From: Ensifer oleiphilus
Lineage (GTDB): Bacteria > Pseudomonadota > Alphaproteobacteria > Rhizobiales > Rhizobiaceae
NCBI RefSeq assembly: GCF_013371465.1
Contig: NZ_JABWDU010000003.1
Coordinates: forward strand, 434,001 to 498,000
DNA length: 64,000 nt
Reading direction: 5' to 3'
Part shown: one piece after another, positions 1 through 8,811 of the stretch
How the letters are laid out: each line of letters begins with the position of its first letter
How positions within the stretch are numbered: position 1 is the first letter of the stretch
Program-made: the position numbers and the translations under genes
Notes under the pieces: model-generated
Databases searched by the model: none
What the model was told of the DNA's origin: nothing
What the model saw: only the letters and a program-made list of their open reading frames with translations

Positions 1-364
1 AGTCGCCGGCGCAGGTCCACTTGGTGTCTGCGGCCATGTAGCGGTTCCAGTTCCAGACGACGTCGTCGGCCGTGACCGCATTGCCATTGTGGAACTTCAC
101 GTCGTCCCGCAGCTTGAAGGTATAGGTCAGGCCATCCGGCGACACTTCAAAACCCTTGGCGACGAGTGGCTTGACCTCGCCGTTTTCGGCGTAGCCGACA
201 AGGCCTTCGACGATGTGAAAGATCACGGAATCGGTGTTGCCATCACGGTTGACACCCGGGACGTTGCTGCGGATATCGGAGCTCTGCGCGACGACCAGGT
301 CACGCGCCTCGGCAAAGCCGATGGCACTCATCAGCATGGTGCCGGCAAGGAAAATGTTCTTCAT
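1..364 (-). CDS. ABC transporter periplasmic substrate-binding protein (peptide/SBP family 5), N-terminal part
   Basis: Only the first ~121 codons are inside the window; the rest lies before base 1. The start at 364 gives an N-terminus MKNIFLAGTMLMSAIGFAEA, a typical Sec signal peptide, followed by a family-5 binding-protein beginning: an IFHIVEGLVGY segment, then GLTYTFKLRDDVKFHNG and TADDVVWNWNR, which are hallmarks of dipeptide/oligopeptide/nickel binding proteins. It is the last gene seen in a minus-strand ABC operon, 53 bases after the beta-lactamase-like gene. It should deliver a peptide-like substrate to the permeases encoded at 2902-4661. The substrate cannot be read from this fragment. 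Confidence 0.9.
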   Translation of the reverse strand, partial: MKNIFLAGTMLMSAIGFAEARDLVVAQSSDIRSNVPGVNRDGNTDSVIFHIVEGLVGYAENGEVKPLVAKGFEVSPDGLTYTFKLRDDVKFHNGNAVTADDVVWNWNRYMAADTKWTCAGD

Positions 365-417
365 GGTTCCACTCTTCTCCAGTTGTTTCTTGTTGGATTG
401 TTGCGGTTGATTTCGGC

Positions 418-1275
418 TCAGAACGCGTCCCAGCAGGCCTTGGACAATAGGCCGATGGTTTCGAGCGCAATGGTGTAGCCGGGCGTGCCGTCGGCCATCA
501 CCTGCGGCACGGCGTCGGTGAAGACGGCGATGCAGTAGAGCGGCCTGTTGTCGCGATAGACGAGGCCGGCATCCATGCGCCCGCGCTTGCCGCGCCCGGA
601 CTTGCTGGCGACGACAGCCTCAAAAGGCAGGCGCGAGCGGATACCGTAGCGCAAGATCTGGTTTTTCAGCGTCTGCAGCGCAAAGCGGCAGAGCTCGACC
701 GATGTGCCGAGACGGGCGGCGGCAGCTTCGTCATCCTGCGCAGCAAGAATGGCTTCGAGCAGCAGGATCTGGTCGGCCGCCGTCGTCGTCGTAACTTCGC
801 CGAGCGAATGGTCCGGCTTCAGCCCGAGCGGCGGGATCAGGAAGCGATGGTGGGTTCCGGCCATCCCGATCGCCTTGCAGTAGCTGTCGACTTCTTCCAG
901 CGTCAGCCGCTCCAACACCATCTTGGTGCAGACGTTGTCGCTCAAGACCATCATGCCGACGATGGCATCACGCAGCGAAATGACGATGCCCGGCGTCATG
1001 TAACGGAACATGCCGCTCGCGACCTCGTGCTTCAGCCGCTCTTCGTAGGTGATGGCTGAATCAAGATCGAGCCGGCCCTCGTGCGCCGCCTTCAGCGCCG
1101 CCATCATGATCGAGGTCTTGCGGGTGCTCGCCGACGGCGTCTCTTCGTTTTCGCCCCGCCCGATCGTCTCGCCGGTGTGGAGATTGCGGACGAGGAAGCG
1201 CGTGATGAACGGCTGGGCGTCGGCGATCGCATGAAGCTGTTCGGAGATGGTGGCGGTCGTGATCGCGATGGTCAT
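418..1275 (-). CDS. class A beta-lactamase-related serine hydrolase
   Basis: 285 residues. The three catalytic-motif positions of the class A beta-lactamase/PBP fold are visible: S50-T-R-K53 (SxxK), S112-D-N114 (SDN) and K225-S-G227 (the KTG box variant). I see no clear class A omega-loop ExxLN motif and no Sec signal peptide, so a classical periplasmic resistance enzyme is unlikely. The gene starts one base after the stop of the double ATPase gene and is followed by the binding protein, so it belongs to the peptide ABC operon. A peptidase, amidase or esterase acting on the imported compound is a reasonable inference. Family assignment is firm, substrate unknown. Confidence 0.8.
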   Translation of the reverse strand: MTIAITTATISEQLHAIADAQPFITRFLVRNLHTGETIGRGENEETPSASTRKTSIMMAALKAAHEGRLDLDSAITYEERLKHEVASGMFRYMTPGIVISLRDAIVGMMVLSDNVCTKMVLERLTLEEVDSYCKAIGMAGTHHRFLIPPLGLKPDHSLGEVTTTTAADQILLLEAILAAQDDEAAAARLGTSVELCRFALQTLKNQILRYGIRSRLPFEAVVASKSGRGKRGRMDAGLVYRDNRPLYCIAVFTDAVPQVMADGTPGYTIALETIGLLSKACWDAF

Positions 1276-1276
1276 G

Positions 1277-2905
1277 TCAGGCCTCCAGGCGCCATTTGAG
1301 GGTTACGCCGCCCGTCTGGTTGAGGTCGAGCGCCGGGATCGCCGACAGCAGCTTGCGCGTATAGGCCTCCTGGGGCTGGTCGAAGATGCGGTCGCGATCG
1401 CCCTGTTCGACGATGCGGCCGTCCTGCATGACGATCACCCGGTCTGCGACCTGCTCGACAACGCCGAGGTCGTGACTGATGAACAGGCAGGAAAAGCCGT
1501 AGCGCTTCTGCAGGTCGGAAAAGAGTTCGAGCACCTGCGCCCGCACCGTCACGTCGAGTGCCGAGACCGGTTCGTCGGCGATCAGGAACTTCGGCCGTCG
1601 GGCAATCGCCCGGGCAATGGCGACGCGCTGGCGCTGGCCGCCGGAAAGCTCATGCGGATAGCGGCTGGAAAAATCGCCACCGAGCCCGACCTCATCCAGC
1701 GTTTCCAGCGCCCGCTTGCGCTTGGCCGCGCCATCGAGATCGGGCACCAGCCGCAGCGCCTCTTCGACCAGCGCCTGAATGGTCATGCGTGGGTCGAGCG
1801 AGGAATAGGGGTCCTGGAAGACCATCTGGCAATTCAGCCGGTAATCGCGCCAGTCGGCGCTGCGCTCGCGGCCCTGGAAGAGGATCTCGCCTTCGCTCTC
1901 ATTGACGAGACCGGCGATCGTGCGCCCGAGCGTCGTCTTGCCCGAACCGGAGCCGCCGACGAGGGCAACGACTTCGCCGACGTGAATGTCGACACTAACG
2001 CCGTGCAGCGCGCGCTTCGGCGCCTGCTTGCGGAAGAGCCCTTTGCGGCCTGGATATTCAACGACTATATCGCGCGCCGACACCATCGGCGTCCGGGACA
2101 TGTCGAGCTTGCGCGGCGCCGCGCGAAACGGCAGCGAAGACAGGAGCTTGCGGGTGTAGGGATGCTCAGGCGCGCTGAGGATATCCTCGGTCGTGCCCTG
2201 CTCGACGATCACGCCCTTTTCCATGACGACGAAGCGGTTGGTGTAGCGCGCCACCATCGGCAGATCGTGGCTAATGAGAAGAACGGCCGTGCCTTCGGCT
2301 TGCGTCAGTTCGACCATCAGCTCCATGACGTCGCGCTGCACCACGGCGTCGAGCGCCGTCGTCGGCTCATCGGCAATCAGCAGAGCCGGCTTCAAGAGCA
2401 TGACGGAGGCGAGCATGATGCGCTGGCGCATGCCGCCGGAAAACTCGTGCGGATAGGCGGCAAGCGCCCGCTCCGGTTCCCGCAGGCCGACGCGCTTCAG
2501 CATGTCCAGAATGGCGGCCCGACGTTCGTCGGCGCTCTTCTTCGTGTGCAGGATCAGGCCTTCTTCCAGTTGCCTGCCGATGGTCATCGACGGGTTGAGC
2601 GAAGTCATCGGTTCCTGGAAAACGACGCCGATCTCGCCGCCGCGCAGATGCCGGAGATCGCGATCCTTCAGGGACAACACATCGCGTCCGCGGTAGCTGA
2701 TGGTGCCGCCGACATGGCGCACGGCAGGCGGTATCAGCCCGATGATGGCGCGGGTGGCGAGCGTCTTGCCAGAACCGGATTCGCCGACGATGCCGACGAT
2801 TTCACCCGCGCCGACGTCGAAGCTGACGTTCTTCACCACCTGGTTGCCGTTATGGGCGACGGCAAGTGACAGATCGCGAACGCTGAGGAGGGAATTTCCG
2901 GTCAT
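1277..2905 (-). CDS. fused double-domain peptide ABC transporter ATP-binding protein (DppD-DppF type)
   Basis: 542 residues holding two complete nucleotide-binding domains. The first has Walker A GESGSGKT, signature SGGMRQR and Walker B LLIADEPTTALD; the second has GGSGSGKTT, SGGQRQR and FLIADEPVSALD. In many Gram-negatives these are two genes (dppD, dppF); the rhizobial fused form is common. It powers uptake through the two permeases upstream. The start codon overlaps the stop of the preceding permease gene (ATGA at 2902-2905), which indicates translational coupling. Confidence 0.95.
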   Translation of the reverse strand: MTGNSLLSVRDLSLAVAHNGNQVVKNVSFDVGAGEIVGIVGESGSGKTLATRAIIGLIPPAVRHVGGTISYRGRDVLSLKDRDLRHLRGGEIGVVFQEPMTSLNPSMTIGRQLEEGLILHTKKSADERRAAILDMLKRVGLREPERALAAYPHEFSGGMRQRIMLASVMLLKPALLIADEPTTALDAVVQRDVMELMVELTQAEGTAVLLISHDLPMVARYTNRFVVMEKGVIVEQGTTEDILSAPEHPYTRKLLSSLPFRAAPRKLDMSRTPMVSARDIVVEYPGRKGLFRKQAPKRALHGVSVDIHVGEVVALVGGSGSGKTTLGRTIAGLVNESEGEILFQGRERSADWRDYRLNCQMVFQDPYSSLDPRMTIQALVEEALRLVPDLDGAAKRKRALETLDEVGLGGDFSSRYPHELSGGQRQRVAIARAIARRPKFLIADEPVSALDVTVRAQVLELFSDLQKRYGFSCLFISHDLGVVEQVADRVIVMQDGRIVEQGDRDRIFDQPQEAYTRKLLSAIPALDLNQTGGVTLKWRLEA

Positions 2906-3720
2906 TTCAGGCCTCGCATGCGGGGGTCGAGCTTGTCGCGGAGCGCGTCGCCGAGAAGGTTAATGCCGAGCAGCGTCAGCGCGATGCAAAGGCCGGGGAA
3001 GAAGCCGAGCCAGACGGCCTGCTCGATGAACGGGCGGCCGGCGGCCAGCATGTTGCCCCAGGTCGGCGCCGGTGGCGGCACGCCGAGGCCAAGGAACGAC
3101 AGCGCGCTCTCCGACAGGATCGCCCAGCCGAACATCGAGGTCGCAAGCACGGTAATCGGCGCAAGGCAGTTCGGCAGGATGTGGCGCAGCATGGTGTAGA
3201 TCTCGCCATTGCCCATGACGCGCGAGGCCTCGATGAACTCCCGTTCGCGCAGCGACAGGACGGCGCCGCGCACGACCCGCGCCATCGACGGCGTATAGGC
3301 GATGCCGAGCGCGAAGATGATGCCGTACTGGTTTGCCCCGAAGACAGCGAGCAAGCCGAGCGCCAGAAGGATGCCGGGGAAGGCGAGCAGCGCGTTGTTG
3401 ACCGCCATGATGACGCCATCGACCCAGCCGCGGGCATAGCCGCTGACAAGGCCGATCAGCGTGCCGCAGACTACTGCGAAGGCAACCGTGAGACAGCCGA
3501 TCCAGACGCTGGCGCGGGCGCCGATCATCAGCCGGCTGGCAACGTCGCGTCCGAACTCGTCTGTGCCGAGCCAATGGGCGGCACCGGGGGCTGCCAGACG
3601 AGAGGTGAAGCCGAGTGCCGAGGGATCGTAGGGCGTCCAGAACACCCCGATCAGCGCGGTAATGACGAGCACGGCGATGAGACCGCCGCCGATGACGCCG
3701 TTGAACGTGAACTTTCTCAT
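2902..3720 (-). CDS. peptide ABC transporter permease (DppC type)
   Basis: 272 residues from the ATG at 3720, which begins MRKFTFNGVIGGG. A longer reading upstream to 3810 exists but runs into the previous gene; the ATG at 3720 overlaps the previous stop (ATGA, 3717-3720) and fits the family length. The protein has an N-terminal membrane helix, a short DppC N-terminal domain with a LGTDEFGRD motif, and the binding-protein-dependent permease domain with an EAA-type loop (ASRVMGNGEIYTMLRHILPN). It pairs with the permease encoded at 3717-4661. Confidence 0.93.
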   Translation of the reverse strand: MRKFTFNGVIGGGLIAVLVITALIGVFWTPYDPSALGFTSRLAAPGAAHWLGTDEFGRDVASRLMIGARASVWIGCLTVAFAVVCGTLIGLVSGYARGWVDGVIMAVNNALLAFPGILLALGLLAVFGANQYGIIFALGIAYTPSMARVVRGAVLSLREREFIEASRVMGNGEIYTMLRHILPNCLAPITVLATSMFGWAILSESALSFLGLGVPPPAPTWGNMLAAGRPFIEQAVWLGFFPGLCIALTLLGINLLGDALRDKLDPRMRGLK

Positions 3721-4661
3721 TCTGCCACCACCCGCGGATCGAAGAGAGGATAGAGAAGGTCGACCACCAGGTTGACGACGACATAGGAGAAGGCGACGAG
3801 CAGCAGGCAACCCTGGATCACCGGGTAATCGCGCTGGAAGATGCTGTCGACCATCAGGCGACCGAGGCCCGGGATGGTGAACACCGTCTCGATCACGGCG
3901 ATGCCGCCGAGCAGATTGCCGAGGATCAGGCCGATCATCGTCCAGGTTGGGCCGAAGGCATTCTTGAAGGCGTGCTTCCAGAGCACGGCACTTTCCGACA
4001 GACCCTTGGCGCGGGCGTGGGTGATGTAGTCGAGGCGGAGAACCTCGAGCGTCGAGGCGCGTGCCATGCGGATGATCACGCCCATTTCGTGGATGACCAG
4101 CGTCATGACAGGAAGCACGAGGTAGAGCAGGCCCGCCTTCCAGTTTTCAGAGATCGGCACGTAGCCGAGTACCGGCAGCCAGCCTAGCTTGAGGCCGAAG
4201 GCAAGCAGCAACAGCAGGCCGAGCCAGAAGGTCGGTATCGACAGAAGTACGGTCGCCGTGCCGACCAGCGCCAAATCCGTCAGGCTGTTCTGCCGCCAGG
4301 CGGCAATGACGCCGGCGGGAACGGCAATCAGGCTCGCCAGGAACACGGCGATGACGACGATCTCGGCGCTGACCATGAAGCGGCTCAGCACCAGGTGCAG
4401 AACCGGTTCGTCAGTGACGATAGAACGGCCGAAGTCGCCGGACAGGATATTGCCGGCCCAGATGACGAACTGCTCTGGAATGCTGCGGTCGAGGCCGAGC
4501 ACGCTGCGCATTTCGGCGATCTGCTGCGGCTCGGCCATATCGCCGAGCATCAGCGCCGCCGGATCGCCGGGAATGAGACGGATGAGCGTGAAGACGGCAA
4601 CCGAGACGATGACGATCGTCGGTATCGCCATCACGAGACGATTGAGTATGAACTTGATCAT
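3717..4661 (-). CDS. peptide ABC transporter permease (DppB type)
   Basis: 314 residues. The protein begins MIKFILNRLVMAIPTIVIVS, the standard DppB/OppB first helix, followed by RLIPGDPAALMLG and GLDRSIPEQFVIW, typical of the family N-terminus. The EAA-like loop is HARAKGLSESAVLWKHAFKN. It is the first gene of the minus-strand operon that continues through 2902-3720, 1277-2905, 418-1275 and 1-364. A strong dyad at 4775-4792 lies about 115-130 bases upstream of its start. Confidence 0.93.
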   Translation of the reverse strand: MIKFILNRLVMAIPTIVIVSVAVFTLIRLIPGDPAALMLGDMAEPQQIAEMRSVLGLDRSIPEQFVIWAGNILSGDFGRSIVTDEPVLHLVLSRFMVSAEIVVIAVFLASLIAVPAGVIAAWRQNSLTDLALVGTATVLLSIPTFWLGLLLLLAFGLKLGWLPVLGYVPISENWKAGLLYLVLPVMTLVIHEMGVIIRMARASTLEVLRLDYITHARAKGLSESAVLWKHAFKNAFGPTWTMIGLILGNLLGGIAVIETVFTIPGLGRLMVDSIFQRDYPVIQGCLLLVAFSYVVVNLVVDLLYPLFDPRVVAE

Positions 4662-4774
4662 GGGTTCCCCGTACTGAGAACAGCCTGGCGCGACATCGCG
4701 ATTCGGCCTTCCTGTCGGCTTTTGTTGACGTAACTATGATTGAATGGAAAAAATCACGCAATATTATGAGTAAT

Positions 4775-4792
4775 CGTCATAGCTCTATGACG
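4775..4792. promoter_or_regulatory. operator-like palindrome upstream of the peptide ABC operon
   Basis: CGTCATAGCTCTATGACG: two perfect 8-base arms around a two-base centre. It lies in the non-coding stretch upstream of the first permease gene of the operon. A further CTATGA half-site is present near 4731-4738. Size and position suit a dimeric regulator, but none of the regulators in the window can be assigned to it. Confidence 0.45.
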
Positions 4793-5530
4793 AAGGGGTG
4801 ACATAAGAGCTGCCACCTGACCTGATCAAGTGGGGCGATGCACGCTCCCAAAGTTCGGCTACGCCAAGCCACGACGGACTCAATTCAGCAGAACGGACAG
4901 CGGGTGAAGGTGAGCCACCGGCAGAAAAGCAGGAGCTCACTGGGAAGCCCCCTATCGCCTTGCGTCGAATGGACGTGCGAAGGGCTGCCGAGGATAGGCC
5001 TCCGGTCACCAGCGGATGCTGAAACCTATCTTGAGATCAGGAAGCAGACGGCCGTCGTGCGCGGCTTTGCCGTTGACGGCAACTGCAATGGCGAGCGTAA
5101 CCAAGCCAAAGACGATGCCGGCAACGACAAATCGAAGTGTTATGACGGCCGCTTGGCGCTTCTTTGGCATTGCCTGCAACATCATCCACAACCATGTCCT
5201 ACGGCGTCACCTTCGAGCGCGCCCAGAGAAAGACCTCTGGTAGTGCGGTAAGATCGAGTGAACGCCATGAGCATCGACAGTTGCCGTACCGGGATACGTC
5301 CCCGCACCTCTACCGCCTTCGCTCAGCGCCTGGCTCTTCAAAGCGCCTTCGGGAATCATGCTTAAGGTATGACGCAACGTTCGGCTCAAGCGGAATTTTG
5401 AGGCGATAGCGCGGATCGTAACCATCGGCCGCGTGCCCGGAGTTAGCTCGATGGCAGGCCAAGGTACGCGCCTGACACACTCTGCGTGTCCCTCGACCAT
5501 CAACTCCGAAACGATCGCAATGGTCCGCGA
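4793..5530. other. gene-poor interval between the peptide operon and the FAD monooxygenase
   Basis: About 740 bases with no convincing gene. Short open frames on both strands show no family resemblance. The only one with native-looking codon use is the small minus-strand frame listed separately at 5006-5170. The interval may hold decayed coding sequence, but I cannot name a parent gene. Confidence 0.5.
5006..5170 (-). CDS. possible small single-pass membrane protein
   Basis: About 54 residues from the ATG at 5170 (MPKKRQAAVITLRFVVAG). A positively charged start is followed by a ~22-residue hydrophobic helix (FVVAGIVFGLVTLAIAVAV) and a short polar tail. Third codon positions are mostly G or C, like real genes nearby. 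A further upstream ATG would add seven residues. There is no recognisable family and no operon partner, so it may be a real small protein or a gene remnant. Confidence 0.3.
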   Translation of the reverse strand: MPKKRQAAVITLRFVVAGIVFGLVTLAIAVAVNGKAAHDGRLLPDLKIGFSIRW

Positions 5531-6661
5531 TCAAAGCAGGTGAAGGTGTTCGGCGAGCTCACGGGCGGCAGCACCGCCTGCGCGGTTTGCACCGATGGTG
5601 GACGCCGACGGGCCATAACCGACGAGATGAAGTCTCGGATCCCTGGCCACCTGTGTCGCAAGCCGACCTGTCATCAGGATGCCGCCATCGGCATTGCGCA
5701 ATTGCAGCGGCGCCAGGTGATCGAGCGCGCTTCGAAAGCCGGTGCTCCAGAGAATGACGTCGACGTCTTGCTCCCGGCCATCCGGCCAGCGCACACCATG
5801 CTCGATTAGCTCGGCAAACATCGGCTGACGATCGAGCGCACCGCGGGCGCGGGCAGCGAGGATCGCCGGCGTCACCGGAATGCCGGTGACGGAGACGACC
5901 GAGCCCGGCGGCAGGCCACGTCGGACGCGATCTTCGACCATGGCGACGGCCGCGCGCCCGACCTCCGGTGTAAACGGCGCGTCACGAAAGGCCGGCGCCT
6001 CGCGCGTTACCCAAGTCGTCGATGTCACCTGCGATATTTCATCCAGCAGCTGGATTGCCGAGATACCGCCACCAACGATCAGCACGTGCTGGCCGGCAAA
6101 TTCACCGGCCGTCTGATAGTCCTTCGTATGCAGCTGGCGACCCTTGAAAAGGTCGGCCCCCGGATAGGACGGAATATAGGGCGCTTCCCAGGTGCCGGTG
6201 GCGTTGATGATGCCGCGCGCGGCATAGACGCCGGCGTCGGTCTCCACCCTGAAACGTTCGCCCCGCTCGCACACCACCTTGACGACAACCGGCCGGCGAA
6301 CGGGTAGGCCGAATGCCTTCTCGTAGGCGCCGTAATATTGCGGCACGGCAACTGCGGCGTGGACCTCGCCCTTGCTCGTGTCGACGGCTTCGGCAAACTT
6401 CATGCCGGGAAGATCGTGAATGCCGTTGACGGTGCTCAGCGTCAGCGACGGCCAGCGGAACTGCCAGGCACCGCCCGGCTGCGGCGACCGGTCTATGACG
6501 ACGTACTGCATCTGGGGCGAAAGGCCGAGCCGGCTCAGATGGTAGGCAGACGACAGGCCCGCCTGTCCGGCACCGATGACGACGATATCGATTTTGCGGG
6601 CCACGCGCGCATGCGTCTCGGCCTCGGCGGTGGGCGCGACGGCGTCCTGGATATCTGTCAT
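5531..6661 (-). CDS. FAD-dependent NAD(P)-binding oxidoreductase (flavin-containing monooxygenase-like)
   Basis: 376 residues. The N-terminal dinucleotide fold carries GAGQAG at residues 30-35 (FAD site). A second Rossmann glycine motif, GGGISA, lies at about 197-202 (NAD(P)H site), preceded by the ATG-type motif INATGTWEAPYIP near 152-164. This two-site layout belongs to class B flavin monooxygenases and the related CzcO-like oxidoreductases. It lies with a methionine-sulfoxide reductase and two DszC/SfnB-like flavoenzymes, so oxidation of an organosulfur or similar heteroatom compound is a reasonable inference. No substrate can be read from the sequence. Confidence 0.85.
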   Translation of the reverse strand: MTDIQDAVAPTAEAETHARVARKIDIVVIGAGQAGLSSAYHLSRLGLSPQMQYVVIDRSPQPGGAWQFRWPSLTLSTVNGIHDLPGMKFAEAVDTSKGEVHAAVAVPQYYGAYEKAFGLPVRRPVVVKVVCERGERFRVETDAGVYAARGIINATGTWEAPYIPSYPGADLFKGRQLHTKDYQTAGEFAGQHVLIVGGGISAIQLLDEISQVTSTTWVTREAPAFRDAPFTPEVGRAAVAMVEDRVRRGLPPGSVVSVTGIPVTPAILAARARGALDRQPMFAELIEHGVRWPDGREQDVDVILWSTGFRSALDHLAPLQLRNADGGILMTGRLATQVARDPRLHLVGYGPSASTIGANRAGGAAARELAEHLHLL

Positions 6662-6718
6662 GGCGCGATCAACACCGATAGCCGGTTAGTTGCTGACACA
6701 TCATGGCGGCCAATGCCT

Positions 6719-7207
6719 TCAGCCGATCGCCGCGGCGAAGATCGCGGCCAGCTTTTCGATACCGGCCTGGTCGTCACGATCGAAACGTGCAGGTTCGGGG
6801 CTATCGAGGTCGATGACGCCAATCACCCGGCCATGACGCCTGACGGGAACGACGAGTTCGGAGCGCGACGCAGCATCGCAGGCGATATGCCCCGGAAAGG
6901 CGTGCACATCCTCGACGAGGATCGACTGTCCTTCCTTCACGGCCGTGCCGCAGACGCCGCGGCCGACAGGAATGCGCACGCAGGCGGGCTTGCCCTGGAA
7001 TGGTCCGAGCACCAGCTCGTCATCTGTGTCGAGGAAATAAAAGCCGGCCCAATTCAGATCGGGCATCGTCTGGAACATCAGCGCCGAGGTGTTGGCGGCG
7101 TTGGCGATCATGTTGGGCTCACCCTGCAGCAGGGCTTCGAGTTGCTGCGCCAATTCCCTGTAGAATTCGGTCTTGTCGCCTGTGTCGATTGCGGCTGCCT
7201 GGAACAT
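6719..7207 (-). CDS. msrC: GAF-domain free methionine-(R)-sulfoxide reductase (fRMsr)
   Basis: 162 residues forming a single GAF domain. The three cysteines that define the fRMsr family are all present: C76 and C86 in CVRIPVGRGVCG, and C110 in HIACD. In characterised E. coli and yeast enzymes the corresponding cysteines reduce free, not protein-bound, methionine-(R)-sulfoxide. The length is normal for the family. Its position next to flavin-dependent oxygenases suggests a role in recycling oxidised sulfur amino acids. Cytosolic; no signal peptide. Confidence 0.9.
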   Translation of the reverse strand: MFQAAAIDTGDKTEFYRELAQQLEALLQGEPNMIANAANTSALMFQTMPDLNWAGFYFLDTDDELVLGPFQGKPACVRIPVGRGVCGTAVKEGQSILVEDVHAFPGHIACDAASRSELVVPVRRHGRVIGVIDLDSPEPARFDRDDQAGIEKLAAIFAAAIG

Positions 7208-7303
7208 GGTCTCTTAACTCTCCCAACGCATGGACCGGCAATGTAGTGTCGCGCTCGACGTTTGCCAATTGCAACACGGACGCGCCGGCGGCGTGCAAGG
7301 CTC

Positions 7304-8206
7304 TCACGGCTGCTGCGAAACGGCGATCTGCCGCTTCAGGCAATCGATCATCGCCTGGGCGGCGATCGACAACGGCACGCCCGCGGCGGTCGCGACGCCG
7401 AAATCCTGCGTCAGGTGCGGCGAAAAACTCCTGATCTCGATCGGCAGATGCCGATGCAGATTGGCGAAAAAACTGCTGATGATCGCAACGCCGAGATCAT
7501 GGGCTGCATAGGCGCAAGCCGAACTGTTGCTGTGCGTCTCTATCTTGACCTTCTGCGGCACGCCTGCCTTTCGAAAGATCTCGTCGAGCATGACCCGTGT
7601 CGGTCGCCGGCGGCCGATCAGGATCAGCGGTATTCCTCTGAGTTCCTTCGGCGTCACATGGTCGAGCGCCGTCAGCGGGTGGCTTTTCGCCATCACACAG
7701 ACGCTGACACCGCCGGCCACCGGCTGCATGTCGAGGCTGGCGCTCAGTTGCCCCTCATAGCGCAGAAAACCAAAATCGATGACGCGCTGCTCCACCAGGC
7801 GGGCAATTGCCACGGTCGTGTCGAAGAAGGTTTCCACCCGCACGCCCGGAAAGTCCTTGGCATAGTCGGCGAGCATCGCAGGCGCAAAGCTTTCCGACAT
7901 GCTGTTCGGTAGGCCGATCCGCACGACCTCAGGGCCAACGGCGCCGCTGCGAAGATCCTGGGCGAGATTGGTGAAACGATCGATCCCGAGCAGAATATGC
8001 TCGGCATCCTCCGACAGCTTGAGCGCCTCCGGCGTCGGGATCAGTCGGCCCTTGTCGCGCGCAAACAACGTCAGCGACAGATCCTCTTCCAGTTGCTGAA
8101 GAAGGCGGCTGACACCGGACTGGCTAAGCCCCATGGTCTTTGCCGCCGCAATCGTGGAGCCGGTGGCAAGCAGCGTGCGCAGCACTTCCAATTGTCGAAA
8201 ATTCAT
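7304..8206 (-). CDS. LysR-family transcriptional regulator
   Basis: 300 residues from the ATG at 8206 (MNFRQLEVLRTLLATGS), the normal LysR start; a frame reaching 8227 would add seven atypical residues. The N-terminal winged helix-turn-helix spans about residues 1-60 (TIAAAKTMGLSQSGVSRLLQQLEEDLSLTLFARD), followed by the periplasmic-binding-protein-like effector domain with HPLTALDHV in the expected central region. It probably controls neighbouring sulfur/redox genes, but which ones cannot be read from the sequence. Confidence 0.9.
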   Translation of the reverse strand: MNFRQLEVLRTLLATGSTIAAAKTMGLSQSGVSRLLQQLEEDLSLTLFARDKGRLIPTPEALKLSEDAEHILLGIDRFTNLAQDLRSGAVGPEVVRIGLPNSMSESFAPAMLADYAKDFPGVRVETFFDTTVAIARLVEQRVIDFGFLRYEGQLSASLDMQPVAGGVSVCVMAKSHPLTALDHVTPKELRGIPLILIGRRRPTRVMLDEIFRKAGVPQKVKIETHSNSSACAYAAHDLGVAIISSFFANLHRHLPIEIRSFSPHLTQDFGVATAAGVPLSIAAQAMIDCLKRQIAVSQQP

Positions 8207-8424
8207 GGCCGCGCCCACCGTCCCCATCGCCGTCGTCTCTGCTGTGTTTACGAAAAGGCGGAGGAACTAGGAAGCGGGATTCGGCGGCATCGGTTTGCCG
8301 GCGGGCAGCGGCGGCGCTGAGATACCGCCAAGCGGGCGCGCGGCCCGGATGAAGAGGAAAGGGATCCATGCGGGTGCCGAAGAGCACGCTTGCGCTCTCC
8401 GGTCTGTTTGGAATGCTCCGCCGA

Positions 8425-8811
8425 TCAGACGTCGACGTGAAGCGATGGCTTGAAACGTTCGGCAAAGACCTCGATCGAGCCACGGCCGTAGCGACGCAAC
8501 TGCCGCCTGGTCAGAACGGACATGACACGCGCGGCCGTCGAAAACGTCATTTCATCGAGCGGCCCGTCGCCACTCCAGGGTTTGCTCAACCCGTCTGTGA
8601 CGATACCGATCATGTTGGCAGGCATGATATCCGTGCAAGGTTTCATCGCGTCGAAGACCATACTGATCGGCAACAACGTGCCTTCGAACGAAACCACCGG
8701 TTCAGGCATCCCCTCGCCCCAATCATCATAAGCCTCAAGGGCATCTCTAAAGAGATTGTGCAGGATGATGGAGGCATGCCCTTCGTGAAGAGCGGGCAGC
8801 AAATTCGTCAT
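8425..8811 (-). CDS. conserved-looking hypothetical protein
   Basis: 128 residues beginning MTNLLPALHEGHASIILHNL. Strong GC bias at third codon positions and no competing frame support a real gene. The composition is that of a soluble cytosolic protein, with no signal peptide, membrane helix or motif I recognise. It stands alone between the LysR gene and a ~390-base intergenic stretch. Function unknown. Confidence 0.6.
   Translation of the reverse strand: MTNLLPALHEGHASIILHNLFRDALEAYDDWGEGMPEPVVSFEGTLLPISMVFDAMKPCTDIMPANMIGIVTDGLSKPWSGDGPLDEMTFSTAARVMSVLTRRQLRRYGRGSIEVFAERFKPSLHVDV

Noticed and set aside
1247-2869. A 540-codon plus-strand open frame opposite the double ABC ATPase
   Set aside because: Complementary-frame shadow of the ATPase gene, whose Walker and signature motifs are unambiguous.
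5207-5534. Minus-strand open frames of 74-98 codons upstream of the FAD monooxygenase
   Set aside because: No ribosome-binding site, no family resemblance and composition unlike neighbouring genes.
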